Assembly: GCA_014843695.1 (NCBI GenBank)
Contig: CM026398.1
Coordinates: forward strand, 45,886,443 to 45,950,442
DNA length: 64,000 bases
Direction: 5' to 3'
DNA from: Archivesica marissinica
Taxonomy: Eukaryota > Mollusca > Bivalvia > Venerida > Vesicomyidae
This document shows, in pieces, positions 27,601-34,695 of the stretch. How positions within the stretch are numbered: the first letter of the stretch is position 1; every line of letters begins with the position of its first letter. Under the pieces are notes generated by a model. It did no database searches. It was not told the DNA's origin and was given only the letters and a program-made list of their open reading frames with translations. Both the position numbers and the translations under genes were made by a program.

Positions 27601-30600
27601 CAAACGTATTCTACGACGTATAGATCTGCCCGTCAAACTTGTTCAGACGTATAGATCTGCCCGCCATAGGGCAGACGTATTCTACGACGTATAGATCTGC
27701 CCGCCAAAGGGCAGACGTGTTCTACGACGTATAGATCTGCCCGCCAAACTTGTTCAGACGTGTTCTACGACGTATAGATCTGCCCGCCAAACTTGTTCAG
27801 GCTTATATAAAACTTGTTTTAAAAGGCAAAAGGGTTGGACTAAAGGGCAGGACTAAAAAGAGGGGCAGGGAGCAGCGTCCTGCCATTCAAATCTAGAAAA
27901 AAACCTGCATACATGTATAATGCAGTTATAAAGTGCATACATTGTAAAACATGCATATAGCTGCAAATAACTTTTGTGCAATTTTCATATCTATTTCACA
28001 GTACGACCGAAGTCATCTGATTGGCTGGTGCAGGCAGTTGTGTAATCTTGTTAAAACTTGTGCATTATCATACTATGAATTGTATCCGTTTTTGGTTGAC
28101 GTGATTACTATTGATTTGCAAGCTAATGGCTTTTGCCCATCCTTGATTGGTTAAGACTAAGGAATGTCTGGTGGACTATTCAAAGACGTTTCGGATTGAA
28201 GTGAATTAGAAGTCAATAATGGACACAGTTGATTCAATAAAAAAAACCACCATGCATTGTTGTAGTGATATGTGAATTGGGGTCAGAGGCCTCAGAGCCA
28301 AGACACGTGTGTGTACATGCTGGTTAATGTCTGAGTGGAACATGCAAGAGTGTACATGATGCTTGTGGTTGCAGCCGATGTGCAAGGTGTGGTCAGAGGG
28401 GGGTGAGGTCATAGTTAGGCAGGGTTCATTCTAGGTCAGAGAAGTGAGAAAGCACGTGATCGCTTCCTTAAATGGTGTTCTTTAATATACTTCTCCAAAA
28501 TAGGGTTAAAATGCACAGTACAACCATTAAATACAACATTTGAATAGAAAGAGTGCTTTATAATGGGCCAGTGCATCTTACTAGACAAAATTTTGTTTTA
28601 AAATCGTAAAAACCAAACATACATTTTTTTAGAGAGAAGTTGGGCCCCCAGAAGGAAAAGTCAGGGTCCCTAGGGCGACTATTTCGCCCACATCGCCCTC
28701 TAGAATGATCGCTGTTAGGTCTACATGGGTCCTTAGTTGAGTCAGCATATTTGTCCCTATTACACCTGATACTTCTCCCTTACCACGAAGCTCTATTTCA
28801 AGCCTTAACCCTTTCAACCCCACAGGCCTCTAAATAGGCTTATGAAAAGTGTAGATCCAAATGAGCCGGCCGGCTCGTGATGAGCCGTCTCATCAGGATC
28901 TGCACTTTTTTGCCAGTACTAATTATTACTATTTTTAGATAAAATTACCCATTTTGATAAATGAACTGGTCCAAAGGTAATTTTCTTATTAATTTATTGG
29001 TCTGAAAATATCACGCACCAGTCCATGTCAGTTACTTGGGGTTGAATGGGTTAATATATGAAATCGCTTACCCAAATGGTTCGCCGGAGGCGAGGGTAAA
29101 TAAGCTAAATCATAATCATATACCTGGTCCATGCTTAATCTTGTAGTCTGGCTCATAATTTCCAAGCACACCATTTCTCAACAAGGCTTTAGGCCCATAC
29201 ACTCTGTTTACGACTGTATCATTGACAGATCTGGACTTTGGCAGTTCCAACGGATTAGCGAGGACATTCTTCTTTGGATCATTAAATGGGAGCATCTCTT
29301 TAACATCATTTGCTAACTGAAATAAATGTGAAGTATTTCACCCCCAGTATATAACCGTATTATTATTTTCCATTCGTGTCCTTGCTCAAAGACAATACAT
29401 ACATGATGTGACCGAGTATCGAACCCTGTACCCCAGGCCTCAATTCCAAATATGTCTACCAGTACTACTGTGCGCATTGGACCATGGACACTGTTTGCTA
29501 TTTTTCGATGCATTATACATGTGACACATATGGACTGTATGCTATTTTTCGATGCATCATACATGTGACACATATGGACTGTATGCTATTTTTCGATGCA
29601 TCATACATGTGACACATATGGACTGTATGCTATTTTTCGATGCATTATACATGTGACACATATGGACTGTATGCTATTTTTCGATGCATCAAACATGATG
29701 TGACACATATGGACTGTATGCTATTTTTCGATGCATCATACATGATGTGACACATATGGACTGTATGCTATTTTTCGATGCATCATACATGTGACACATA
29801 TGGACTGTATGCTATTTTTCGATGCATCATACATGTGACCATATGGATGTATGCTATTTTTCGATGCATCAACATGTGACACATATGGACTGTATGCTAT
29901 TTTTCGATGCATCATACATGATGTGACACATATGGATTGTATGCTATTTTTCGATGCATCATACATGTGACGCATATGGACTGTATGCTATTTTTCGATG
30001 CATCAAACATGTGACACATATGAACGAAGACAGATAATCTGTAACCATGCACACAGTTACAAAAATATAATGTAGCTAGGTTATCCAGAGTGAATGGTCC
30101 AGTAGAAAACAATTTCTTCTTATTCTTCTTCTGTTACTGCACAAACTAACATTCTGAGGCATCGTCGATCAAATTTGTGCATGATACAAGAAGTGGTTAC
30201 AACGACCACATATTTATATGGTTAAAAACGATTCCCTAGTTCTGTGACGAGATCGCCATCAACACCGCCATCAACACCGCCATCAACACCGCCATGACCG
30301 CCATCAACACCGCCATGACCGCCATCAACACCGCCATGACCGCCGCCATGACCGCCATCAACACCGCCATCAACACCGCCAAAAACCCCACCCACCCTGA
30401 CCGCCATCAACACCGCCATGCCATCAACACCGCCATCAACACCGCCAACACCGCCATCAACACCGCCATCAACACCGCCATCAACACCGCCATCAAACAC
30501 CGCCATCAACACCGCCATCAACACCGCCATCAACACCGCCATGACCGCCATGACACCGCCATACCCACCCCACACCGCCATCAACACCGCCATGATCGCC

Positions 30601-33151
30601 ATCAACACCGCCAACACCGCCATCAACCGCCGCCAACACCGCCATCGACCGCCATGATCGCCATCACACGCCATGACCGCCATCAAACCCGCCATGACAC
30701 CATCCACCGCCATCAACACCGCCATCAACACCGCCATCAACACCGCCATCAACACCGCCATGACCGCCATCAACACCGCCATGATCGCCATCAACACCGC
30801 CATCACACCGCCATGATCGCCATCAACACCGCCATCAACACCGCCATCAACACCGCCATCAACACCGCCATGACCGCCATCAACACCGCCATGATCGCCA
30901 TCAACACCGCCATGACCGCCATCAACACCGCCATCAACACCGCCATGACCGCCATCAACACCGCCATGACCGCCATCAACACCGCCATGACCGCCATCAA
31001 CACCGCCATGACGCCATCAACACCGCCATGATCGCCATCAACACCGCCATCAACACCGCCATGATCGCCATCAACACCGCCATGACCGCCAACACCGCCA
31101 TCAACACCGCCATGCCGCCATCAACACCGCCATGACCGCCATCAACACCGCCATGACCGCCATCAACACCGCCATCAACACCGCCATGATCGCCATCAAC
31201 ACCGCCATGATCGCCATCAACACCGCCATGACCGCCATCAACACCGCCATGACCGCCATCAACACCGCCATGATCGCCATCAACACCGCCATGACCGCCA
31301 TCAACACCGCCAACCGCCATCAACACCGCCATCAACACCGCCATCATCAACACCGCCATCAACACCGCCATGACCGCCATCAACACCGCCATGACCGCCA
31401 TCAACACCGCCATGATCGCCATCAACATCGCCATGACCGCCATCAACACCGCCATCAACACCGCCATGACCAACACCGCCATGATCGCCATCAACACCGC
31501 CATGACCGCCATCAACACCGCCATCAACACCGCCATGACCGCCATCAACACCGCCATCAACACCGCCATGACCGCCATCAACACCGCCATGATCGCCATC
31601 AACACCGCCATGACCGCCATCAACACCGCCATCAACACCGCCATGATCGCCATCAACACCGCCATCGCCATGACCGCCATCAACACCGCCATGATCGCCA
31701 TCAACACCGCCATGATCGCCATCAACACCGCCATGACCGCCATCAACACCGCCATCAACACCGCCATGATCGCCATCAACACCGCCATGACCGCCATCAA
31801 CACATCAACACCGCCATGATCGCCATCAACACCGCCATGATCGCCATCAACACCGCCATGATCGCCAATCAACACCGCCATGACCCCATCAACCGCCATC
31901 AACACCGCCATGATACCACAACACCCCAACCCACAACACCCCACCCAACACCCCACCACAACACCGCCATCAACACCGCCATGACCGCCATCAACACCGC
32001 CATGATCGCCATCAACACCGCCATGATCGCCATCAACACCGCCATGATCGCCATCAACACCGCCATGATCGCCATCAACACCGCCATGATCGCCATCAAC
32101 ACCGCCATCACCGCCATCAACACCGCCATGATCGCCATCAACACCGCCATGATCGCCATCAACACCGCCATGATCGCCATCAACACCGCCATGATCGCCA
32201 TCAACACCGCCATGATCGCCGCCATCAACACCGCCATGATCGCCATCAACACCGCCATGATCGCCATCAACACCGCCATGATCGCCGTCAACACCGCCAT
32301 GATCGCCATCAACACCGCCATGATCGCCATCAACACCGCCATGATCGCCATCAACACCGCCATGATCGCCATCAACACCGCCATGATCGCCATCAACACC
32401 GCCATGATCGCCATCAACACCGCCATGATCGCCATCAACACCGCCATGATCGCCATCAACACCGCCATGCCTTCAACTTCTAAGGTGTTGACTCAGTCTT
32501 GACTGTGATGATGAACTCTGAAAGACTGTTCTACAGTGTGATTGATGCACAAGGATAAGTGGGAGTACCGCTATATGTTAATTGGGCAAATGTGATCGTT
32601 AAATAAAATACATGTACATTATCATGTCGGTATATAACTATAATTAATGCTAATGTTTTTTGTTTGTAAAAACTCAAGACAATAATTTATAAATAAAGTT
32701 TGAATTGATAGTCGCGTCCTAGTTCTATATATAAGACCTTTACATAATTTGTTTTCTATCTGTTATTTGAAATATGCCACATTTTTCAAGTGTAAATATT
32801 TGGACTAGTGCCGTCCGTGGTCCAGTGGTAGAGATTTAGAATCGAACGGTCCCAGTTTGGTACCAGGTTAGACAACATATGTATTGTCATTGCTTAGTAC
32901 TGGTTAACCGCTTAGGTCGGCTAAGCCTGCTCAGAAAAACATGTTTAGGTCCCCGCAAGGGATTTGACATTAATGGAACATACATCATGTTATATAAATT
33001 ATAATTTTACCTTATTCCAAGACCTGTATTTGAGACTTTTTTCTTCTTCCGAGGTATCCAACTTGCTCACAAAATATGGAATTGTAAACAGCAAAACCAG
33101 AGTAATCACCCCCAATTTAATTATCAAACTTCTTCGGTAATGAACCCTCAT
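538..33151 (-). CDS. GALNT7: GALNT7-like polypeptide N-acetylgalactosaminyltransferase (multi-exon, 3' end beyond window)
   Basis: Transfers GalNAc from UDP-GalNAc to Ser/Thr of acceptor (glyco)peptides in the Golgi, an early step of mucin-type O-glycosylation; vertebrate GALNT7 prefers peptides that already carry GalNAc. Ten exon positions join with consistent phases into about 536 residues: cytoplasmic tail and signal anchor (about 1-30), stem, glycosyltransferase domain from about 165, DAH metal/UDP motif at about 268-270, GGLF at 355-358, WGGEN at 378-382, PCSRVGH at 400-406, and the first part of a ricin-type lectin domain ending GGNQ. Several stretches match GALNT7 rather than other paralogues: FGFNM before [20 protein letters not shown]...[24 protein letters not shown] and WGE before the lectin domain. 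Remaining lectin exons lie left of base 1. Introns are filled with minisatellites, SINEs and MITEs. Exon 6 is present twice. Orthology to GALNT7 is inferred from recalled family motifs, not from a search. Confidence 0.93.
721..1994. repeat. 25-bp minisatellite, about 51 units in variant blocks
   Basis: Block 1 (721-1190) repeats cagacatttcccatggtaca + ctgat; a short transitional block (1190-1320) leads to block 2 (1320-1994) repeating acacagaacgtggtacacta + attac. Same period and phase, so one array that diverged and was re-homogenised. Intron 9 of the GALNT7-like gene. Confidence 0.95.
2180..2424. repeat. 47-bp repeat, about 5 units
   Basis: Each unit joins the 25-bp element acagaacgtggtacactaat to gacacttgctatacatatgt; a composite offshoot of the preceding array. 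It ends 23 bp from the exon 9 donor. Confidence 0.92.
2447..2668 (-). CDS. GALNT7: GALNT7-like exon 9: end of catalytic domain
   Basis: 222 bp, phase 0 at both ends, acceptor TTTTCAG, donor GAG/GTAGGT. Encodes [38 protein letters not shown] and ends AWGE, the linker into the lectin domain. Matches the same segment of vertebrate GALNT7 almost without gaps. Confidence 0.95.
2689..2911. repeat. 33-bp minisatellite from a MITE end
   Basis: About 7 units containing gacatggactggtgcattca. Starts 21 bp from exon 9 acceptor. Same core as 61855-62075. Confidence 0.95.
3001..3182. mobile_element. TA MITE (Tc1/mariner-type target), nested
   Basis: 182 bp with inverted ends TACAGTCAAACCTGT and ACAGGTTTGACTGTA; TA duplicated. 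Internal subrepeats of ttaagcagccag. Inserted into a TTAA family 2 MITE. Confidence 0.92.
3294..3527. mobile_element. TTAA MITE family 1, right end decayed
   Basis: Left end TTAACCCATTTCATTCTGG; right end gtatccagaatcaaatgaga is a mutated inverted copy without TTAA. Same element as 25008-25221 in opposite orientation. Confidence 0.75.
3878..4121 (-). mobile_element. tRNA-derived SINE family A, 5'-truncated
   Basis: Family A has a tRNA-Thr-like head (ctgga stem, loop with GGT anticodon position, box B ggttcgatccc), a body ending gtagcgacgataaataaacg and a (CA)n tail. This copy lost box A. 14-bp duplication agtgatgaggtgtg at 3864-3877 and 4121-4134. Confidence 0.9.
4155..5250. repeat. 22-bp minisatellite, about 50 units
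   Basis: Units gaaacttgctgaggtgatgg + gc with alternating cttgctg/ctcactg/ctcgctg variants. Low-complexity frames across it are artefacts of the repeat. Intron 8. Confidence 0.95.
5364..5483 (-). CDS. GALNT7: GALNT7-like exon 8
   Basis: 120 bp, phase 0 at both ends, acceptor CTTACAG, donor TTG/GTAAGA. Encodes [20 protein letters not shown] and a short GALNT7-type insertion; the Cys pair and the GH are conserved. The intron to exon 7 is over 6 kb and mostly tandem repeat. Confidence 0.95.
5590..5822 (+). mobile_element. tRNA-derived SINE family C
   Basis: Head box A agcgcagtggttagtgc, box B gggtttgatcctc; body cggtggtcgccagatc; tail shared with family B. 15-bp duplication taagacaggcatgtt at 5575-5589 and 5823-5837. 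Confidence 0.92.
6112..9322. repeat. 35-bp minisatellite, about 90 units, 3.2 kb
   Basis: Units contain ctttaaagctactgtctcgc and atattgtcagataac; the main variant is CC/CT before TTAAAG. Two patches (about 6830-7200, 8990-9130) carry clustered small deletions. Intron 7 of the GALNT7-like gene. Confidence 0.97.
9347..9580 (-). mobile_element. tRNA-derived SINE family B
   Basis: Family B head has box A tagcgcagtggatgcgc, box B ggagttcgagcccc and an anticodon-loop position reading CAG; tail ends aaataaatttgtataaa. 14-bp duplication aggatgaatcagta flanks it (9333-9346, 9581-9594). Confidence 0.93.
9637..9868 (+). mobile_element. SINE family B, inverted partner
   Basis: Full length, facing the preceding copy with a 56-bp spacer; its tail runs into a family C SINE. 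Confidence 0.92.
9869..10058 (-). mobile_element. SINE family C
   Basis: Tail-to-tail with the family B copy; head decayed near 10050. Confidence 0.85.
10156..10390. mobile_element. CAGGG MITE, internally deleted
   Basis: Ends CAGGGTTCATTCTAG and TAGAATGATCCCTG; flanked by 5-bp duplication ttatt (10151-10155, 10391-10395). Lacks part of the right interior. Confidence 0.88.
10862..11128 (-). mobile_element. tRNA-derived SINE family D
   Basis: On the minus strand a tRNA-Ser/Leu-like head (tggtcgagtggtta, box B gggttcgagcccc) precedes a GC-rich body (ctatatcgccggcgggca on plus). Confidence 0.85.
11205..11743. repeat. 38-bp minisatellite, about 14 units
   Basis: Units contain aggaagctttgctcttgggt and aagctaacaataccc; A/G variation in cccatc/cccgtc. 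Confidence 0.95.
11837..11954 (-). CDS. GALNT7: GALNT7-like exon 7: GGLF and WGGEN motifs
   Basis: 118 bp, acceptor TTTTTTCAG, donor AAG/GTAGAG. Encodes [13 protein letters not shown] and [14 protein letters not shown], the best-conserved block of the family. A 38-bp minisatellite begins about 95 bp beyond the donor. Its first base completes the Arg codon of exon 6a or 6b. Confidence 0.96.
12416..12648 (-). mobile_element. SINE family B
   Basis: 13-bp duplication agattatatattt at 12403-12415 and 12649-12661. Confidence 0.93.
12880..13170 (+). mobile_element. SINE family A
   Basis: Near full length; 14-bp duplication ccaccaacaaaata at 12866-12879 and 13171-13184. Confidence 0.92.
13270..13544 (-). 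mobile_element. SINE family D
   Basis: Full-length copy, closely similar to the one at 10862. Confidence 0.87.
13688..13970 (+). mobile_element. SINE family A
   Basis: Head with tagtccagtggtaacacgct, box B ggttcgatccc and CA tail. Confidence 0.9.
14071..14213. mobile_element. TA MITE, left end decayed
   Basis: Right end acaggtttgactgta and gcagccag-like interior are clear; the left inverted end is not recognisable. Confidence 0.7.
14498..14674 (-). CDS. GALNT7: GALNT7-like exon 6b (alternative copy 2)
   Basis: 177 bp, acceptor TTTACAG, donor AG/GTTTTC. Encodes [19 protein letters not shown], then [11 protein letters not shown] and ends ESYR. By eye about 40% identical to exon 6a, with the same split Arg codons at both ends. 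Including both would duplicate a core catalytic segment, so one copy per mRNA is the reasonable reading. Confidence 0.9.
14876..15057. mobile_element. TA MITE whose right end seeds a minisatellite
   Basis: Complete 182-bp copy with both inverted ends. Immediately followed by about 26 copies of its last 35 bp. Confidence 0.92.
15058..15963. repeat. 35-bp minisatellite from a TA MITE end, about 26 units
   Basis: Units taatagaggtgaccactaac + acaggtttgactgta equal the last 35 bp of the adjoining MITE. Confidence 0.96.
16000..16279. other. No feature recognised
   Basis: Non-repetitive intronic DNA of the GALNT7-like gene; no exon-like frame. The same holds for 16490-17185, apart from a threefold cacaagtgaatttgggtgtc-like repeat at 16680-16735. 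Confidence 0.5.
16280..16485 (-). mobile_element. SINE family C, head truncated
   Basis: Tail aactttatttattttataacg through box B gatcgaaccctgg. Confidence 0.85.
17190..17580 (-). mobile_element. SINE family D, two tandem copies plus partial third
   Basis: Body 17190-17348 without head is followed by a second body with partial head (17353-17577), then a short duplicate of atataaatgagacacggtct. Confidence 0.8.
17745..17924 (-). CDS. GALNT7: GALNT7-like exon 6a (alternative copy 1)
   Basis: 180 bp, acceptor TTTGCAG, donor AG/GTATTA. Encodes [18 protein letters not shown], then [11 protein letters not shown] and ends EPYR. It enters and leaves in the same phase as exon 6b and has a length divisible by three. 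Its EPYR end resembles vertebrate GALNT7. The frame is intact and both splice sites are canonical. Confidence 0.9.
17930..18715. other. No feature recognised
   Basis: Intron between exon 5 and exon 6a; unique sequence with a short tcgattataatcgaaa palindrome near 18356. No third exon 6 copy was seen. Confidence 0.5.
18719..18990. repeat. 57-bp repeat, about 5 units
   Basis: Units contain taaatatattacatatagaa and ctgaaccagtcagttagt; degraded units continue to about 19350 beyond the inserted SINE. Confidence 0.92.
19001..19267 (+). mobile_element. SINE family A
   Basis: Head intact; short internal deletion after the ttcagatggg segment. Inserted at the edge of the 57-bp array. Confidence 0.9.
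19377..19596 (-). CDS. GALNT7: GALNT7-like exon 5: DXH motif
   Basis: 220 bp, acceptor ATTGCAG, donor AG/GTAATA. Encodes [24 protein letters not shown] and [17 protein letters not shown] is the metal and UDP-GalNAc binding DXH triad. It ends with the first two bases of an Arg codon, so either exon 6 copy can complete it. Confidence 0.95.
19630..20208. repeat. About 90-bp repeat, 3 units, split by a MITE
   Basis: Units contain tttgggttttacaccaacag and gtcggttggacagcggttca (19630-19729, 20021-20208). Confidence 0.88.
19730..20020. mobile_element. CAGGG MITE inserted in a 90-bp array
   Basis: 291 bp in reverse orientation; 5-bp flanks aggac at 19725-19729 and 20021-20025. Interrupts a three-unit tandem repeat. 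Confidence 0.9.
20213..20377. mobile_element. TA MITE
   Basis: Both inverted ends present (tacagtcaaacctgt, aggtttgactgta); slightly shorter interior. Confidence 0.9.
20813..21138. mobile_element. Foldback MITE, longer relative of the 37.9-kb palindrome
   Basis: Left arm 20813-20930 and right arm about 21040-21138 are inverted copies sharing ggcctatggtcatatagtaa and the atgcatgcagaaacatc segment. The centre (about 20930-21040) is unique. Right tip is degraded. Confidence 0.75.
21769..21869 (-). mobile_element. SINE family C, middle fragment
   Basis: Matches gtatatatggtcattc to ccatctcacatactt; lies 78 bp beyond exon 4 donor of the GALNT7-like gene. Confidence 0.75.
21947..22119 (-). CDS. 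GALNT7: GALNT7-like exon 4: start of catalytic domain
   Basis: 173 bp, acceptor TTGTAG, donor G/GTATGA. Encodes [20 protein letters not shown], then [18 protein letters not shown] and VMVDDFSDK, the first beta-strand block of the GT27 fold that begins UDP-GalNAc binding. Confidence 0.95.
22271..22563 (+). mobile_element. SINE family A inside a short tandem duplication
   Basis: Full length but diverged head. Flanked by repeated tagcatttcttcctc segments (22168-22270 and 22567-22625). Confidence 0.9.
22755..22893 (-). CDS. GALNT7: GALNT7-like exon 3
   Basis: 139 bp, acceptor GTGTAG, donor GA/GTAAGT. Encodes [17 protein letters not shown] and TIPDTRMD, the conserved lead-in to the catalytic domain. 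Phases match exons 2 and 4 exactly. Confidence 0.92.
23373..23614. mobile_element. CAGGG MITE
   Basis: Same family; left tip TAGGG, right tip CCCTG; flanks share cagcag offset by one base. Confidence 0.82.
23745..23975. mobile_element. hAT-like MITE with CAGGGTTCCCGCT ends
   Basis: 231 bp; inverted tips CAGGGTTCCCGCTGT and AGAGGGAACCCTG with tgtaca on both sides (23739-23744, 23976-23981). Confidence 0.75.
24135..24436. mobile_element. CAGGG MITE bounded by 40-bp direct repeats
   Basis: 302-bp full copy. The 40 bp immediately left (24095-24134) and right (24437-24476) are identical except one T/C difference. Confidence 0.9.
25008..25221. mobile_element. TTAA MITE family 1, intact copy
   Basis: 214 bp with perfect inverted ends CCCATTTCATTCTGGATAC between TTAA tetranucleotides. 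Internal stretches around acatagagccagatc and aacatagatcctgatc are also mutually inverted. Confidence 0.88.
25358..25475 (-). mobile_element. SINE family B, 3' part, diverged
   Basis: Matches tail and central gaatccgtcgtcacgagg-like segment; head absent. Confidence 0.7.
25497..25737. mobile_element. TTAA MITE family 2
   Basis: 241 bp, TTAA at both ends, inverted tips CCTTTTCAACACCA and TGGTGTTGAATGGG. Internal inverted segments around gagccggctc and agtgcagatcc-like sequence. Confidence 0.85.
25851..26076 (-). mobile_element. SINE family A, head lost
   Basis: Tail and body present; sequence breaks down before box B. Confidence 0.85.
26114..26985. repeat. 36-bp minisatellite, about 24 units
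   Basis: Units contain ggagggggtattttggagtt and agcccctaattttgcg. Length divisible by three keeps a meaningless [12 protein letters not shown] frame open. Indels cluster at 26400-26800, including a stray aaccccaaca. Confidence 0.95.
27025..27806. repeat. Hairpin-bearing minisatellite, about 20 units
   Basis: Core cgtgttctacgacgtataga + tctgcccgcc, followed by either aaagggcaga or aaacttgttcaga. The first form closes a perfect 7-bp stem (tctgccc/gggcaga) over a six-base loop. Confidence 0.93.
28420..28714. mobile_element. CAGGG MITE
   Basis: 295 bp; 5-bp duplication ttagg at 28415-28419 and 28715-28719. Confidence 0.9.
28805..29054. mobile_element. TTAA MITE family 2
   Basis: 250 bp, TTAA both ends, tips CCCTTTCAACCCCA and GGGGTTGAATGGG. 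Ends 70 bp from GALNT7-like exon 2. Confidence 0.85.
29124..29316 (-). CDS. GALNT7: GALNT7-like exon 2: stem region
   Basis: 193 bp, acceptor TTTCAG, donor G/GTATAT, phase 0 in and 1 out. Encodes a stem segment with [10 protein letters not shown] near its end, reminiscent of the GILGNFEP segment in the vertebrate GALNT7 stem. A further small exon hidden in the array-filled intron to exon 1 cannot be excluded. Confidence 0.85.
29393..29475 (-). mobile_element. SINE family E, head fragment
   Basis: Matches gaccgagtatcgaaccctg and attccaaat segments only. Confidence 0.6.
29492..30024. repeat. 44-bp minisatellite, about 12 units
   Basis: Units contain gtatgctatttttcgatgca and catacatgtgacacatatgg. 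Intron 1. Confidence 0.95.
30252..32468. repeat. 2.2-kb 12/9-bp composite array in intron 1
   Basis: Built from two blocks, ATCAACACCGCC and ATGACCGCC or ATGATCGCC. The right third (about 31970-32468) is an almost pure 21-bp array; the left is mixed. Because all blocks are multiples of three, frames of up to 456 codons stay open on both strands, but they encode only the repeat. Confidence 0.96.
32813..32980 (+). mobile_element. tRNA-derived SINE family E
   Basis: Head gtccgtggtccagtggtaga; body ggttaaccgcttaggtcggc; ends ttgacattaatggaaca. Lies about 30 bp beyond the exon 1 donor of the GALNT7-like gene. Confidence 0.8.
33011..33151 (-). CDS. GALNT7: GALNT7-like exon 1: N-terminus and signal anchor
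   Basis: Encodes 47 residues starting [12 protein letters not shown], followed by a hydrophobic stretch ([16 protein letters not shown]) typical of a type II Golgi signal anchor with basic cytoplasmic flank, then a charged stem. It ends AAG before GTAAAA (phase 0). The frame stays open upstream to an ATG at 33235, which would add 28 residues; the inner ATG was chosen because it puts basic residues directly before the anchor, as in the family. Confidence 0.8.
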
Positions 33152-33732
33152 TGTATTTCTTTCAAATATGTTCTCATTTGTATGAGTAACAACAAAAGTT
33201 AGCTCCCATATTGATATTAACTTGTCAAAAACCAAAACACTGCACTTGTCAACGTGGCTATTTTCTGAAGAGTTGTGACTTTAAATAGTCTTATTTTCAG
33301 AATTATGAAATACTGCACTACTGAAATGAAGATGTGTTTACATAAAAGTACTTGATTAGACAAGACAAACTATAACTATATCAAAAGGAAATTTGGAGAA
33401 TGTTTTTTTTTATCTAAGGGGTATCCTCTGTCATCGGCTGCGTATGATTTCAGAACGAGTCTGGGAAATCCCTAACCGGTGTCAAATTAAATAAATGCAT
33501 TGATAAATTATCAGAAACTCAATAGGGCTTAATTAATTGTCTTGGTTTAAAAAATATAATTTTATGACTGACCAAGCAAAATATATCAACGCCTGTTCCC
33601 AGAATAGCCGTAGACTTCAAACTCACGTGCCACTCATCGTTATAGGTTCGAGCAGGATCTATTTCTACCTAGGTTCCTTGTTCGAGTAGCGTCAGTTGTA
33701 AAGCGTCGGATTTGGTATATGTATGTATGTAT

Positions 33733-33937
33733 GTATGTTCCATTAATGTCAAACCACTTGCGGGGACCTAGACATGTTTTCCTGGGCAGGCTTAGCCGAC
33801 CTAAGTGGTTAACCAGTACTAAGCAATGCGTGTGAGGTGCCTTGCCCAATGACACTACATACGTGGCCTGACCGAGTATCGAACCTGGGACCGCTCAATT
33901 CCAAATCCGACACTCTACCACAGGGCCACGGACGTCA
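33733..33937 (-). mobile_element. SINE family E
   Basis: Inverse of 32813-32980 with better preserved head (ctctaccacagggccacgga); preceded by a short GTAT microsatellite at its tail. A second, partial head-like stretch lies at 33640-33720. Confidence 0.82.
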
Positions 33938-34579
33938 CACTATCGGTATCGTAGGGTTCCTAACTGGTTCGATACTCGGTAAGGGTACGTGTGTGTATAT
34001 ATATAATAAGTATTGTAATTATAGAATGACCGAATGTGAGTATCATTTTCTTTTTATTTGCCCTAAATTTAGAGAGTGATGGAAAACATATCTGAAACGC
34101 TAGGCCTACTATTACACGTGGCATGCCGAACAAAAGTTTATTACCTTACTTACAGAGACTAAGAGGAAAATTGTTCAAAACCTATCCAAATTTATATATT
34201 ACGCAAGTTTAACAAGAAATTAACACTTTTAGACACCACAACCATGCATATATGCTCTTCTGAAAATGTATCCATGCCTTTCCATTGTACATGTACTTTG
34301 TTTATAAATGTATTGTTTGCTATAAATATGTTATCATATTTAATGCAATAAATATATTGAATTGAATATATACATATCACATACTTATATATAATGCCCT
34401 TCATCAAGGCACCTCACATCCATTGCTCAGGACTGCTACTCTATATATGTTAACCATTTCCTTCATAGAGATTTATGTTAATATAATATTATATCTCCAT
34501 ACTTGTAAACGACAGTCATCTAGCTATCATGCAGTGGATACGTAATCACCATATATATATCCCACCTCCATAGATATTA

Positions 34580-34695
34580 CTGGGACTACATGAGATGCAG
34601 GCCTTTATTATGAACATTGGTTTGCCTACTACATTGTCAACGTATGTTGTATTGGTTATGGCGTCAAGAGATGCTTCTATGAGGGAAAGGGTTAA
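34580..34695. mobile_element. TTAA MITE family 3, one end, seeding a minisatellite
   Basis: Reverse match to 62246-62366 (ggcctttattatgaacattgg) ending tatgagggaaagggTTAA. The terminal segment is the unit of the array that follows. Confidence 0.7.

Noticed and set aside
27025..27806. CRISPR-like repeat-spacer pattern
   Set aside because: Animal intronic DNA; only two linker types recur, spacing is irregular and there are no cas genes.
28629..28823. Minus-strand frame with [18 protein letters not shown]
   Set aside because: Read-through of a CAGGG MITE end; the same peptide appears at every copy.
31132..32502. 456-codon open frame over the 12/9-bp array, and long frames on the opposite strand
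   Set aside because: Repeat units are multiples of three with no stop, so open frames are automatic. The peptide is only HQHRHDR- or INTAM-type repetition, and the array lies in a GALNT7-like intron.
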